Source of the DNA: Actinomycetota bacterium
GTDB taxonomy: Bacteria; Actinomycetota; Acidimicrobiia; Acidimicrobiales; CADCSY01
Length of the DNA stretch: 7,559 bases
NCBI GenBank assembly: GCA_019348335.1
Contig: JAHWJR010000048.1
Coordinates: 3,479 to 11,037, forward strand
Reading direction: 5' to 3'
The notes beneath the pieces were generated by a model. It was not told the origin of the DNA. It saw only the letters and a program-made list of their open reading frames with translations, and did no database searches. A program made the position numbers and the translations under genes. Of the stretch, positions 1 through 6,654 are shown in pieces (within the stretch, counting starts at the first letter, position 1; each line of letters begins with the position of its first letter).

Positions 1-1510
1 GCTGACCGGTCTGCTCGCCGGTGGCGTACCTCGTCGAGTACAGGGTCACGGTGATGCTCGAGTCGGTGTAGGTGGGCCAGATCAGCACGCCGTGGGGTGT
101 CGTGTTCTCGATGACGAGGTCCGGCTTGGGGAACGACAAGGTGGCCTCGCGGCCGTAGGGGTAGCGGGAGATGTACAGCGAGTGGCTCTGGTACTCCTGG
201 AAGTCCAGACCGCCGAAGAAGGCGGCGTTGAACAGGGTGGTGGCGTACTGCGAGACGCCGCCCCCGATGGCCTCCTCGAGCACGCCCCGGTTGATGAAGC
301 CGCCGGGGGCGAAGCCCTTGGCTCGAGTGCGTGGGCCCACGTGCCCGTTCACCGAGAAGGTCCCCCCGGGCTCGATGACCACCCCGCGGGTGAGGTCGGA
401 GATGCGGTGGATGTTGATGACCCGGGACTGACCGGGTTGGAAGTTGGTGGTGAACGAGCCCACCGGCTCACGGACGCCGAGCGCCTGCGCCTCTTCGAGC
501 GTTCGTTCCGGCTCGGTCGTGGTCACGGGGAGCTCGACCGGCCCGGCGGCACCGGATCGGAGGGCGTCGACCACCAGGTCACCGGCTCGCTCCTCGCAGC
601 ATCCCGTTCCGTTGGACCCGGGCACGGCGATCACGGCGCCGCCCTCCACCCGGAACCCGGCGTCGACCGGGCGCTTGCCGGCGTCGGCCAGCAGCTCCCT
701 GAGGTCCTCCAGCACCTTGGCCCGGTCGAAATCGAGCGCCAGGGCCTCCGGGGTGGGGAACGACACCACCCACGACCGCAGCATCTCCGCCGGCACCTCC
801 TCGGCGGCACCAGCGACCGAGACCGCCAGCGGCTCGGCGGTGAGCGCCCGGGCCTCCTCGGCCAGCGCCTCGGCATCCTCGACGCTGAAGCGGGGCTCGA
901 TCGTGGCCGGCTCGGCCTGCACCACGATCGGGCGCTCGCCACTGCGGGCGGCGGCGGGGATGGCCTCGGCCACCTCCGAGGGCACGAGGCCACGGCCGTT
1001 CTCGCCGGGCCTCACCTCGATCCGCCCCTCCACGCCGATCACCGACGGCTCGACCGGCGCCTGGCGGTCGGTCGGGTCCTCCTCGGCCAGCACCTCGCGA
1101 ACCTGCGCCTGGTCCACGGCCACCACGACCGGCGCCTGGCGGGGTGACACGAACGACGCCAACCAGGCGAAGGGCCGCAGCAGGAGGGGATCGTCGCGGC
1201 CCACGGCCAGCACCGCGTCGACGGTGGCCTCCTCGTCGAGGGCCAGGCCGAGCCGGTCGCCGGCGACGTCGAGGTCGCCGTCGGGGGTCTCGATGCGGAC
1301 GGTGGCGCCGGCGTAGCGGTCGCCGACGGCGTCGACGGCGACGGCGAGTCGTGACCGGCTCAGGCCCCCCACGGCGCGGTCGACGAGCTCGACGTTGCGC
1401 AGGACCTGGTCCTCGGGCGGGGCATCGATGGCCCACGCCGCGAACAGCAGGGTGACGAGCACCACGGGCGTGGCGGCCACGGCGATGATGATTCGGGCTC
1501 GAAGCGACAT
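1..1510 (-). CDS. VanW-family membrane-anchored envelope protein, partial (C-terminus cut by left edge)
   Basis: The frame opens at an ATG at 1510 and stays open for 503 codons to the left edge, so the C-terminus is missing. The N-terminus has basic residues and then one hydrophobic segment at about 7-28, which fits a signal anchor with the rest outside the membrane. Residues about 30-345 look like the two peptidoglycan-binding-type (PG_binding_4/YoaR-like) repeats usual in front of VanW domains; I assign these by layout and weak similarity. The VanW domain starts near GSFTTNF (351-357) and carries the hallmark GGGVSQ (416-421), followed by a TTLFNAAFFGGL-like stretch and an HSLYISRYP-like motif. 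VanW belongs to some vancomycin-resistance clusters, but its biochemical role is unknown, and chromosomal copies like this one are not evidence of resistance. A Cys-Cys pair sits at 304-305. No clear Shine-Dalgarno precedes the ATG. The gene is 60 nt downstream of the kinase gene on the same strand and probably shares its transcript. Confidence 0.9.
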   Translation of the reverse strand, partial: MSLRARIIIAVAATPVVLVTLLFAAWAIDAPPEDQVLRNVELVDRAVGGLSRSRLAVAVDAVGDRYAGATVRIETPDGDLDVAGDRLGLALDEEATVDAVLAVGRDDPLLLRPFAWLASFVSPRQAPVVVAVDQAQVREVLAEEDPTDRQAPVEPSVIGVEGRIEVRPGENGRGLVPSEVAEAIPAAARSGERPIVVQAEPATIEPRFSVEDAEALAEEARALTAEPLAVSVAGAAEEVPAEMLRSWVVSFPTPEALALDFDRAKVLEDLRELLADAGKRPVDAGFRVEGGAVIAVPGSNGTGCCEERAGDLVVDALRSGAAGPVELPVTTTEPERTLEEAQALGVREPVGSFTTNFQPGQSRVINIHRISDLTRGVVIEPGGTFSVNGHVGPRTRAKGFAPGGFINRGVLEEAIGGGVSQYATTLFNAAFFGGLDFQEYQSHSLYISRYPYGREATLSFPKPDLVIENTTPHGVLIWPTYTDSSITVTLYSTRYATGEQTGQ

Positions 1511-1570
1511 GAGAAGGCCAGATTTGCAGATCCGGTGCAGCCGCGGGGGACAGCGCCGGAAGGGGGAGCC
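1511..1570 (-). other. Intergenic spacer between the AarF-like kinase gene and the VanW gene
   Basis: These 60 bases separate the kinase stop from the VanW ATG. They include a less GC-rich patch (GCAAATC on the minus strand) about 12 nt before the ATG, but no TANNNT box, no good Shine-Dalgarno and no stem with a T-run. I see no terminator or promoter that I would defend. Read-through from the upstream genes is the simplest reading. Confidence 0.5.
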
Positions 1571-3436
1571 TCAGCGGTTGGTGGCTGCGGGCGGCGTCGG
1601 GCCGGCGTCGGGCTCGGCGCCCGCCTCTTCCTCGAGGGCCCGGCGCTTCTCCTCCAGGGCGATCTCGGCCTCGCCTCCGACGACGTTCACCTGGGCGTCG
1701 CCCTCGTAGCCGGGCTCGCCCGGGCTCGACGCTCCCGTCCCCGGATCCGCCCGAGCGTCGTCGGACTCCGGCCGTTCCTCGCCCTCGCGTCGCATCGCAC
1801 CCGGGCGTGCCCGGCGCCGGCGACCGCCAAACCGCCGCCGGCGGCGGCCGGCGCCGTCCCGCTCGCCGAGGCGCGATCGCAGGACCTCACGGCGCTGCTG
1901 GAGCTCACGGTAGGTCAGGGCCTCGGTGTCGACGCTCACGCCGAAACCGGCCTTGACGCCGGTGAGGTCGACCTCCAGGGAGCCCGGATCCAGGCCGATG
2001 TCGCGCGACAGGCGCTCGCCGTGGGCGGTGGCGAAGTGCGCGGCCACGTTGGTGATCTCCGCGAACAGGTCGAGGTCAGGTGCGAGCGTGGCGATGGCGC
2101 CGTCGAGGAACACCATGTTCTTCACGAACAGCATGAGCTCCTTGGGCAGGCGGGCGCCGTAGCCGAGAAGCGCCTTGACCAGGGCGCGCAGCTCCGCCAC
2201 GAGCTCGTCGCCGGTGAGGGTGGTGGGGTCGAGCGGCGGCTGGTCGAGGCGCAGGTCCCGCACCGCGGCGTCCAGGTCGGTGTCGGCGGGAAGGGCCCCG
2301 AGGTCGCGCAGGGCGGCCAGCTGGCTGCGGGTGTCGTTGCTGATGCCGGCCATGAGCAGGCGCAGGAACGCTCGCCGCCGCGGCTCGTCGAGGCGACCGG
2401 TGATGCCGTAGTCGAGCAGGGCGGTACGCCCGTCCGGCTGCACGAACAGGTTCCCGCCGTGCAGGTCGCCGTGGAAGACGCCGTAGAGCATGGCCCCCTC
2501 GAGGAAGGCGATCATCCCCGTGCGCACCACCGCCTCGGTGTCGACCCCTGCGTGGCGCATGCCGGCCACGTCGTCGAAGGCGAACCCCGACAGTCGCTCC
2601 ATCACGAGCAGCCGGCGGGTCACCAGCTCCGGGTGGGGCCGGGGCACCACGAAGCCGCGCTGGTCGAGCTCGGCCAGCACCCGGGCCACGTCGAGCATGT
2701 TCTCGGCCTCGAGCCGGAAGTCGAGCTCCTCGGAGATGGTGTCGGCGAACAGCTCGACCAGCGCCGGCGGGTTGGCGAGCGAGGCCACCGGGATGCGACC
2801 GATGAGGGCCTCGGCCAGCCACGCCATCATGGCCAGGTCGTGGCGGACCAGGGATGCCACCCGGGGCCGCTGCACCTTGGCCACCACCGCTTCGCCGGTC
2901 ACCAACGTGGCGGCGTGCACCTGGGCGATGGACGCCGCCGCCAAGGGCGTGTGCTCGAACGAGGCGAACACCGCTTCGAGGGGCCGGCCCAGCTCCTCCT
3001 CCACGACCCGCCGGACGTCGTCCCACGGTTCGGGCGGCACCCGGTCGCGGCAGTGCTTGAGCTCGGACACCAGCTCGTCGGGGAACAGTCCCTCTCCGGA
3101 GGAGATGATCTGGGCCAGCTTGATGTAGGTGGGCCCGAGGCGCTCGGACGCGATCCGGAACTGCCGCGACAGGCCGGCGCGCGATGCCTCCCGGCCCCGC
3201 CGGCGGTCGGTGCAGGCCCACACCGCCACCGGGACTCCCAGGTTGCGGGCCGTCGCCGCCAGCCGGCGCAGCGGCGGCACCCGGCGGGGCCGGACCAGGG
3301 CGGGGACCTCGGCTCGGGTCCGGGCCCGCACCCGGTCGAGACCCACGTTCCAGCGCAGGGCGGCGGGATCGACGATCCACGGCGGGTGCTCGCTGAAGGT
3401 CCCGAGCGCCAGGTCGGCAGGGCTGGGCGGGCTCAC
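1571..3436 (-). CDS. aarF: AarF/UbiB-family (ABC1) atypical kinase/ATPase with charged C-terminal tail
   Basis: With a GTG start at 3436 the protein has 621 residues. The ABC1/UbiB fold is clear. The KxGQ-type motif appears as KLAQ (106-109), followed by an SSGEGLFPDEL segment. The Ala-rich nucleotide loop is at 165-174 (AAASIAQVH), the ATP-binding Lys in VVAKVQRP is K187, the ExD pair is E237/D239, the catalytic loop is HGDLHGGN (322-329), and the metal-binding DYG is at 342-344. All catalytic positions are present, so it should bind and hydrolyse ATP. Family members support isoprenoid-quinone synthesis or lipid homeostasis; the substrate here is unknown. After about residue 525 there is no pair of membrane helices as in E. 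coli UbiB, but a low-complexity tail: Arg-rich around 531-542, then acidic and possibly coiled, then Pro/Ala-rich. The GTG is the first plausible start in frame; further upstream the frame runs inside cysQ out of phase. Its start overlaps the stop of a mini-ORF (GTGA). Quinone-pathway assignment is only family-level. Confidence 0.9.
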   Translation of the reverse strand: MSPPSPADLALGTFSEHPPWIVDPAALRWNVGLDRVRARTRAEVPALVRPRRVPPLRRLAATARNLGVPVAVWACTDRRRGREASRAGLSRQFRIASERLGPTYIKLAQIISSGEGLFPDELVSELKHCRDRVPPEPWDDVRRVVEEELGRPLEAVFASFEHTPLAAASIAQVHAATLVTGEAVVAKVQRPRVASLVRHDLAMMAWLAEALIGRIPVASLANPPALVELFADTISEELDFRLEAENMLDVARVLAELDQRGFVVPRPHPELVTRRLLVMERLSGFAFDDVAGMRHAGVDTEAVVRTGMIAFLEGAMLYGVFHGDLHGGNLFVQPDGRTALLDYGITGRLDEPRRRAFLRLLMAGISNDTRSQLAALRDLGALPADTDLDAAVRDLRLDQPPLDPTTLTGDELVAELRALVKALLGYGARLPKELMLFVKNMVFLDGAIATLAPDLDLFAEITNVAAHFATAHGERLSRDIGLDPGSLEVDLTGVKAGFGVSVDTEALTYRELQQRREVLRSRLGERDGAGRRRRRFGGRRRRARPGAMRREGEERPESDDARADPGTGASSPGEPGYEGDAQVNVVGGEAEIALEEKRRALEEEAGAEPDAGPTPPAATNR

Positions 3437-3492
3437 CTCGCCAGCTTGCCCGCCGGCCGGAGCGCTGAGGAGTCGCCGGCGGGGGCCCTCAT
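3433..3492 (-). CDS. Possible 19-codon linking mini-ORF between cysQ and the kinase gene
   Basis: An ATG at 3492 overlaps the cysQ stop as ATGA, runs 19 codons, and ends in a TGA at 3435-3433 that overlaps the kinase GTG start as GTGA. A GGAGG lies directly against the ATG with no spacer, which is poor for fresh initiation but compatible with re-initiation by ribosomes ending cysQ. The peptide is Arg/Ala/Pro-rich and matches no family I know. The likely meaning, if any, is translational coupling rather than a functional peptide. It could be chance in GC-rich DNA. Confidence 0.3.
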   Translation of the reverse strand: MRAPAGDSSALRPAGKLAR

Positions 3493-4259
3493 CCTCCGAG
3501 GGCGGCGAGACAGGCGTCAGCCAGCTCGGGGCGGCAGACGAGCAGGTCGGGCAGCGACAGCTCGGCGGCGTTGTACACGAGCGGCGAACCGTCGATGCGT
3601 GAGACGTGGAGGCCGGCCGCGGCGGCCACCGCCACGGGCGCCGCCGAGTCCCACTGGAAGAGCCCGCCGGCGTGCACGTAGGCGTCGACGTGGCCCAGCA
3701 CCACCGCCATGGTCTTGGCCCCGGCCGATCCCAACGGCACCAGTTCGGCACCCAGCGCCTCGGCCACCCGGGTTGCCTCCGCCGGCCGCCGGCTGCGGCT
3801 GAGCACCACCCGCAGCGGACCGGGTCGGGGAGGCGGCAGGGGCGGCGCCGGCCGGGTGCTGAGCATCCGTTCCTGGGCCGGTAGGGCGACGGCTCCGACG
3901 ACGGGCGTGCCCGCCACCACCAGGGCGACGTGCACGGCCCAGTCGGTGCGGCCGGGCTCGCCGAACTCCCGGGTGCCGTCCAGCGGGTCGACGATCCACA
4001 CCCGCGGTGCCGACAACCGGCGGGAGTCGTCCGCTCCCTCCTCGGAGAGCACGGCGTCGTCGGGCCGGGCGGCGGCGAGCAGGGCGACGATCCGCTCGTG
4101 GGCCTGCCGGTCGCCCTCGTCCCGGAGCCGGTCGGCATCCATCCCAGCCGCGGCGGCCGATGCCCGCAGCTCCAGCAGCAGGCGCCCGATGTCGGCGCCG
4201 ATCTCGGCGGCCAGGGCGTGGTCGTCGGTGGTCACGGTGGCAGGAGGGGCCGGGGGCAT
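3489..4259 (-). CDS. cysQ: 3'(2'),5'-bisphosphate nucleotidase CysQ (PAP phosphatase)
   Basis: This 256-residue protein belongs to the Mg-dependent, lithium-sensitive inositol monophosphatase superfamily. It has the DEGDRxAHE segment (47-55), the metal ligand region LSEEG (71-75), the signature WIVDPLDGT (88-96), and the second signature with QWDSAAP (202-208). Expected metal ligands are E73, D91, D94 and D204. The GSAGAK segment at 177-182 and the location beside cysDNC favour CysQ over a plain inositol phosphatase: it would remove the 3'-phosphate of PAP (and perhaps PAPS), relieving PAP inhibition of PAPS-using enzymes. Inositol-1-phosphate phosphatase activity remains possible, since actinobacterial CysQ proteins can have both. 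A Pro-rich stretch (137-148) lies between the two halves of the domain. The ATG at 4259 has no Shine-Dalgarno but a TACCGT box just 9 nt upstream, suggesting a leaderless mRNA. A GTG eight codons in is a weaker alternative start. Confidence 0.93.
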   Translation of the reverse strand: MPPAPPATVTTDDHALAAEIGADIGRLLLELRASAAAAGMDADRLRDEGDRQAHERIVALLAAARPDDAVLSEEGADDSRRLSAPRVWIVDPLDGTREFGEPGRTDWAVHVALVVAGTPVVGAVALPAQERMLSTRPAPPLPPPRPGPLRVVLSRSRRPAEATRVAEALGAELVPLGSAGAKTMAVVLGHVDAYVHAGGLFQWDSAAPVAVAAAAGLHVSRIDGSPLVYNAAELSLPDLLVCRPELADACLAALGG

Positions 4260-4268
4260 GGCCGTTCG

Positions 4269-4274
4269 ACGGTA
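4269..4274 (-). promoter_or_regulatory. Candidate -10 box (TACCGT) of a leaderless cysQ promoter
   Basis: TACCGT on the minus strand fits the actinobacterial TANNNT -10 pattern. Only 9 nt separate it from the cysQ ATG, so transcription would start at or almost at the start codon. No convincing -35 hexamer is seen 16-18 nt upstream. The missing Shine-Dalgarno agrees with leaderless expression. Confidence 0.5.
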
Positions 4275-4298
4275 GCCGGGGTGACCGCGGACGGCGCA

Positions 4299-4315
4299 CC
4301 GGGAGCCCCGGGAGC
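4299..4315. repeat. Direct repeat CCGGGAGC x2 between the two divergent promoters
   Basis: CCGGGAGC occurs at 4299-4306 and again at 4308-4315, a 9-bp period, between the two opposed TACCGT boxes. It could be a regulator site shared by cysQ and cysDNC, but such short GC-rich repeats also arise by chance in this DNA. Confidence 0.3.
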
Positions 4316-4350
4316 GGCGGGCGGGTGTCGTCGGATCGGCCCGGCGCGTC

Positions 4351-4356
4351 TACCGT
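4351..4356 (+). promoter_or_regulatory. Candidate -10 box (TACCGT) of the cysDNC promoter
   Basis: TACCGT on the plus strand is the same hexamer as the candidate cysQ box and fits TANNNT. Transcription would start near 4362-4364, giving a 5' leader of about 80 nt before cysD. No good -35 hexamer is visible. The 184-bp gap between the divergent genes is the only sizeable non-coding stretch in the window, which supports a promoter here. Confidence 0.45.
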
Positions 4357-4364
4357 GGGACCGC

Positions 4365-4404
4365 GCCCGGGCCGGATGCCGCCCCGGGGCACGTGCATCG
4401 CCCC
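4365..4404 (+). promoter_or_regulatory. Palindrome-rich 5' leader of cysDNC
   Basis: Three perfect palindromes lie in a row: GCCCGGGC (4365-4372), GCCCCGGGGC (4381-4390) and GCACGTGC (4389-4396). GGGG at 4386-4389 could also pair with CCCC at 4401-4404. This may be an operator cluster or a leader RNA with competing stems. No known riboswitch (SAM, S-box type) is recognisable and there is no T-run, so the role is open. Confidence 0.3.
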
Positions 4405-4443
4405 GCACCGCCTGTCCCGACCGTCGACGCTCCTCCGAGGTCC

Positions 4444-5355
4444 ATGACCGCCACCTACCAGCTGTCCCACCTGCGGGCCCTCGAGTCCGAGGCCGTGTAC
4501 ATCTTCCGTGAGGTGGCGGCCACCTTCGAGCGCCCCGTGCTGCTGTTCTCGGGTGGCAAGGACTCGGTGGTGATGCTGCGACTGGCCGAGAAGGCGTTCT
4601 GGCCGGCGCCGCTTCCCTTCCCGGTGATGCACATCGACACGGGGCACAACTTCGCCGAGGTGCTCGAGTTCCGCGACCGCCGGGTGGCCGAGCTCGGGGT
4701 GCGCATGGTCGTGGCCTCGGTGCAGGAGTCCATCGACTCCGGCCGGGTGGCCGAGGACGGCGGACCGAACGCCTCCCGCAACCGGCTCCAGACCGTCACC
4801 CTGCTCGACGCCATCGCCACCAACGAGTTCGACGCCGTGTTCGGTGGTGCCCGCAGGGACGAGGAGAAGGCCCGGGCCAAGGAGCGGGTGTTCAGCTTCC
4901 GGGACGACTTCGGCCAGTGGGACCCCAAGAACCAGCGACCGGAGCTGTGGAACCTCTACAACGGCCGTCACCGCAAGGGCGAGCACATCCGGGTCTTCCC
5001 GCTGAGCAACTGGACCGAGCTCGACATCTGGCGCTACATCGCCGAAGAGGGCATCGAGGTGCCGTCGCTGTACTACGCCCACCGCCGGCAGGTCGTCCGT
5101 CGCAACGGCATGCTCATGGGCGTCTGCGAGTGGGTGCAGCCGGCCGAGGGTGAGGAGGCGATGGAGGCCACCGTGCGGTACCGCACCGTGGGTGACGCCA
5201 CCTGCACGGCAGCGGTGGAGTCGGTGGCGGCCACCCCCGAGGACGTCATCGTCGAGGTGGCCGCCACCCGCATCACCGAGCGGGGCGCCACCCGCGCCGA
5301 CGACCGGTTCTCGGAGGCGGCGATGGAGGATCGAAAGAAGGAGGGCTACTTCTGA
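4444..5355 (+). CDS. cysD: Sulfate adenylyltransferase subunit 2 (ATP sulfurylase, CysD)
   Basis: CysD is the catalytic subunit that joins sulfate to ATP to give APS and pyrophosphate, driven by GTP hydrolysis in CysN. The product is 303 residues, the usual size for CysD. It is a PP-loop (PAPS reductase-like) fold protein: SGGKDS at 36-41, the long signature starting GGARRDEEKARAKER (134-148), an FPLSNWTELDIW stretch, then RYRTVGD, TERG (278-281), and the conserved terminal AMEDRKKEGYF. I chose the ATG at 4444 because MTATYQLSHL is the typical CysD beginning and GAGG (4437-4440) precedes it, though the 3-nt spacer is short. An in-frame ATG at 4393 would add 17 untypical residues. The stop overlaps the cysN start by one base (TGATG), so the subunits are probably translated in a coupled way. 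No key residue is missing. Confidence 0.97.
   Translation: MTATYQLSHLRALESEAVYIFREVAATFERPVLLFSGGKDSVVMLRLAEKAFWPAPLPFPVMHIDTGHNFAEVLEFRDRRVAELGVRMVVASVQESIDSGRVAEDGGPNASRNRLQTVTLLDAIATNEFDAVFGGARRDEEKARAKERVFSFRDDFGQWDPKNQRPELWNLYNGRHRKGEHIRVFPLSNWTELDIWRYIAEEGIEVPSLYYAHRRQVVRRNGMLMGVCEWVQPAEGEEAMEATVRYRTVGDATCTAAVESVAATPEDVIVEVAATRITERGATRADDRFSEAAMEDRKKEGYF
5338..5345 (+). promoter_or_regulatory. Strong Shine-Dalgarno for cysN inside the end of cysD
   Basis: AAGGAGGG lies 9 nt before the cysN ATG and encodes part of the conserved KKEGYF end of CysD. It is the best ribosome binding site in the window and fixes the cysN start at 5355, overlapping the cysD stop. Confidence 0.8.
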
Positions 5356-6650
5356 TGGCCCCGTCGTTGGCCGATCTCGCCGCCGCGCCCGGAAAGGAAC
5401 TGCTGCGCTTCGCCACCGCCGGCTCGGTCGACGACGGCAAGTCCACGCTGATCGGGCGGCTGCTGCACGACTCCAAGGCCATCTTCGAGGATCAGCTCGA
5501 GGCGGTCGAGCGGGCGTCGGTGCAGCGGGGGGAGGAGACCAACCTGGCGCTGCTGGTCGACGGTCTGCGGGCCGAGCGGGAGCAGGGCATCACCATCGAC
5601 GTGGCCTATCGCTACTTCGCCACGCCGGCCCGCACCTTCGTCATCGCCGACACGCCGGGACACGTGCAGTACACCCGCAACATGGTCACGGGCGCCTCCA
5701 CCGCCGACCTGGCGCTGATCCTCGTCGACGCCCGCAAGGGCATCGTCGAGCAGAGCCGGCGGCACGCCTTCCTGGCCTCGCTGCTGCGCGTCCCCCACCT
5801 GGTGGTGTGCATCAACAAGATGGACCTGGTCGACTACGACCAGGAGGTCTTCGAGGCCATCAAGGCCGAGTTCCGCACCTTCGCCATGCGACTCGAGGTG
5901 AGCGACCTCACCTTCATCCCCGTGTCCGCCCTCCACGGCGACAACGTGGTGCACCGCTCGGCCTCCATGCCCTGGTACGAGGGGTCGTCGCTGCTGCACC
6001 ACCTCGAGCAGGTCCACATCGCGTCGGACCGCAACCTCATCGACGTCCGCTTCCCGGTGCAGTACGTCATCCGGCCCCGCAGCGACGAGCACCACGACTA
6101 CCGGGGCTACGCCGGGCAGGTGTGCGGGGGGGTGCTCAAGCCCGGCGACGAGGTCGCCGTCCTGCCGTCCGGATGGGCCACCACGGTGGAGTCCATCGAC
6201 ACCATGGACGGGCCGGTGCAGGAGGCGTTCGCCCCGATGTCGGTCACCGTGCGGCTCAGCGACGACCTCGACGTGAGCCGCGGCGACATGCTGTGCCGCC
6301 CGCACAACCGGCCGCACGTGGGCCAGGACCTCCAGGCCATGGTGTGCTGGATGGCCCAGGACCCGCTGCGGCTCGACGGCCGCTACGCCATCCACCACAC
6401 CACCCGCACGGCCCGGGCGCTGGTGACCGATCTGGCCTACCGCCTCGACATCAACACCCTGCACCGCGACGAGTCGGCCTCGACGCTGGGCCTCAACGAG
6501 ATCGGTCGGCTGGGCCTGCGCACCACGGTGCCGCTGTTCTACGACGAGTACCGCCGCAACCGGATGACCGGGAGCTTCATCCTGGTCGACGAGGTCACCA
6601 ACGCCACCGTGGCCGCGGGGATGCTCCTCGACCCCGCGCTGGCGGGGTGA
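5355..6650 (+). CDS. cysN: Sulfate adenylyltransferase subunit 1 (regulatory GTPase, CysN)
   Basis: CysN is the EF-Tu-like GTPase that couples GTP hydrolysis to APS formation by CysD. All G motifs are present: P-loop GSVDDGKS (23-30), switch I region with GITID (78-82), DTPGH (99-103), NKMD (154-157) and a VSAL motif for G5. Two beta-barrel domains follow (about 230-431), as in EF-Tu, with the AQVCGG and HHTTRTARALV segments usual in CysN. At 431 residues it is somewhat shorter than E. coli CysN (475) but like the short CysN forms common elsewhere. No APS kinase domain is fused to it, unlike the CysNC fusion of mycobacteria; a separate cysC follows after 4 nt. The start is fixed by a strong Shine-Dalgarno and the one-base overlap with cysD. 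Confidence 0.97.
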   Translation: MAPSLADLAAAPGKELLRFATAGSVDDGKSTLIGRLLHDSKAIFEDQLEAVERASVQRGEETNLALLVDGLRAEREQGITIDVAYRYFATPARTFVIADTPGHVQYTRNMVTGASTADLALILVDARKGIVEQSRRHAFLASLLRVPHLVVCINKMDLVDYDQEVFEAIKAEFRTFAMRLEVSDLTFIPVSALHGDNVVHRSASMPWYEGSSLLHHLEQVHIASDRNLIDVRFPVQYVIRPRSDEHHDYRGYAGQVCGGVLKPGDEVAVLPSGWATTVESIDTMDGPVQEAFAPMSVTVRLSDDLDVSRGDMLCRPHNRPHVGQDLQAMVCWMAQDPLRLDGRYAIHHTTRTARALVTDLAYRLDINTLHRDESASTLGLNEIGRLGLRTTVPLFYDEYRRNRMTGSFILVDEVTNATVAAGMLLDPALAG

Positions 6651-6654
6651 ACCG

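Noticed and set aside
92..1147. Long plus-strand open frame opposite the VanW gene
   Set aside because: It is antisense to a clear VanW-family protein, has no domain, and is Gly/His/Arg-rich as expected of a frame opposite high-GC coding DNA.
1..1510. VanW as evidence for a vancomycin-resistance cluster
   Set aside because: No VanA/VanH/VanX ligase or peptidase genes or VanRS regulators are present; chromosomal VanW-domain proteins with PG-binding repeats are widespread and unrelated to resistance.
1535..3802. Very long plus-strand open frame (755 codons) opposite the kinase and cysQ genes
   Set aside because: It crosses two well-supported minus-strand genes and reads as His/Gly/Glu/Arg-rich low complexity without motifs; a by-product of high GC and rare stop codons.
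3437..4138. N-terminal extension of the kinase frame back to an ATG at 4138, giving 855 residues
   Set aside because: The extra 234 residues lie out of phase inside cysQ, whose motifs and stop are intact, and are Arg/Pro/Ser-rich. The GTG at 3436 starts just before the conserved N-terminal segment.
4393..4443. Upstream ATG at 4393 as the cysD start
   Set aside because: The added 17 residues are Pro/Arg-rich and unlike any CysD beginning; ATG at 4444 has a GAGG and the typical N-terminus.
4260..4443. SAM or other sulfur-related riboswitch in the cysDNC leader
   Set aside because: The leader is only about 80 nt, has no recognisable riboswitch core, and lacks a terminator or anti-terminator pair.
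3517..5082. Minus-strand open frame spanning cysQ, the intergenic region and cysD
   Set aside because: It crosses a divergent promoter region and two recognised genes in a wrong frame or strand, with no motif.
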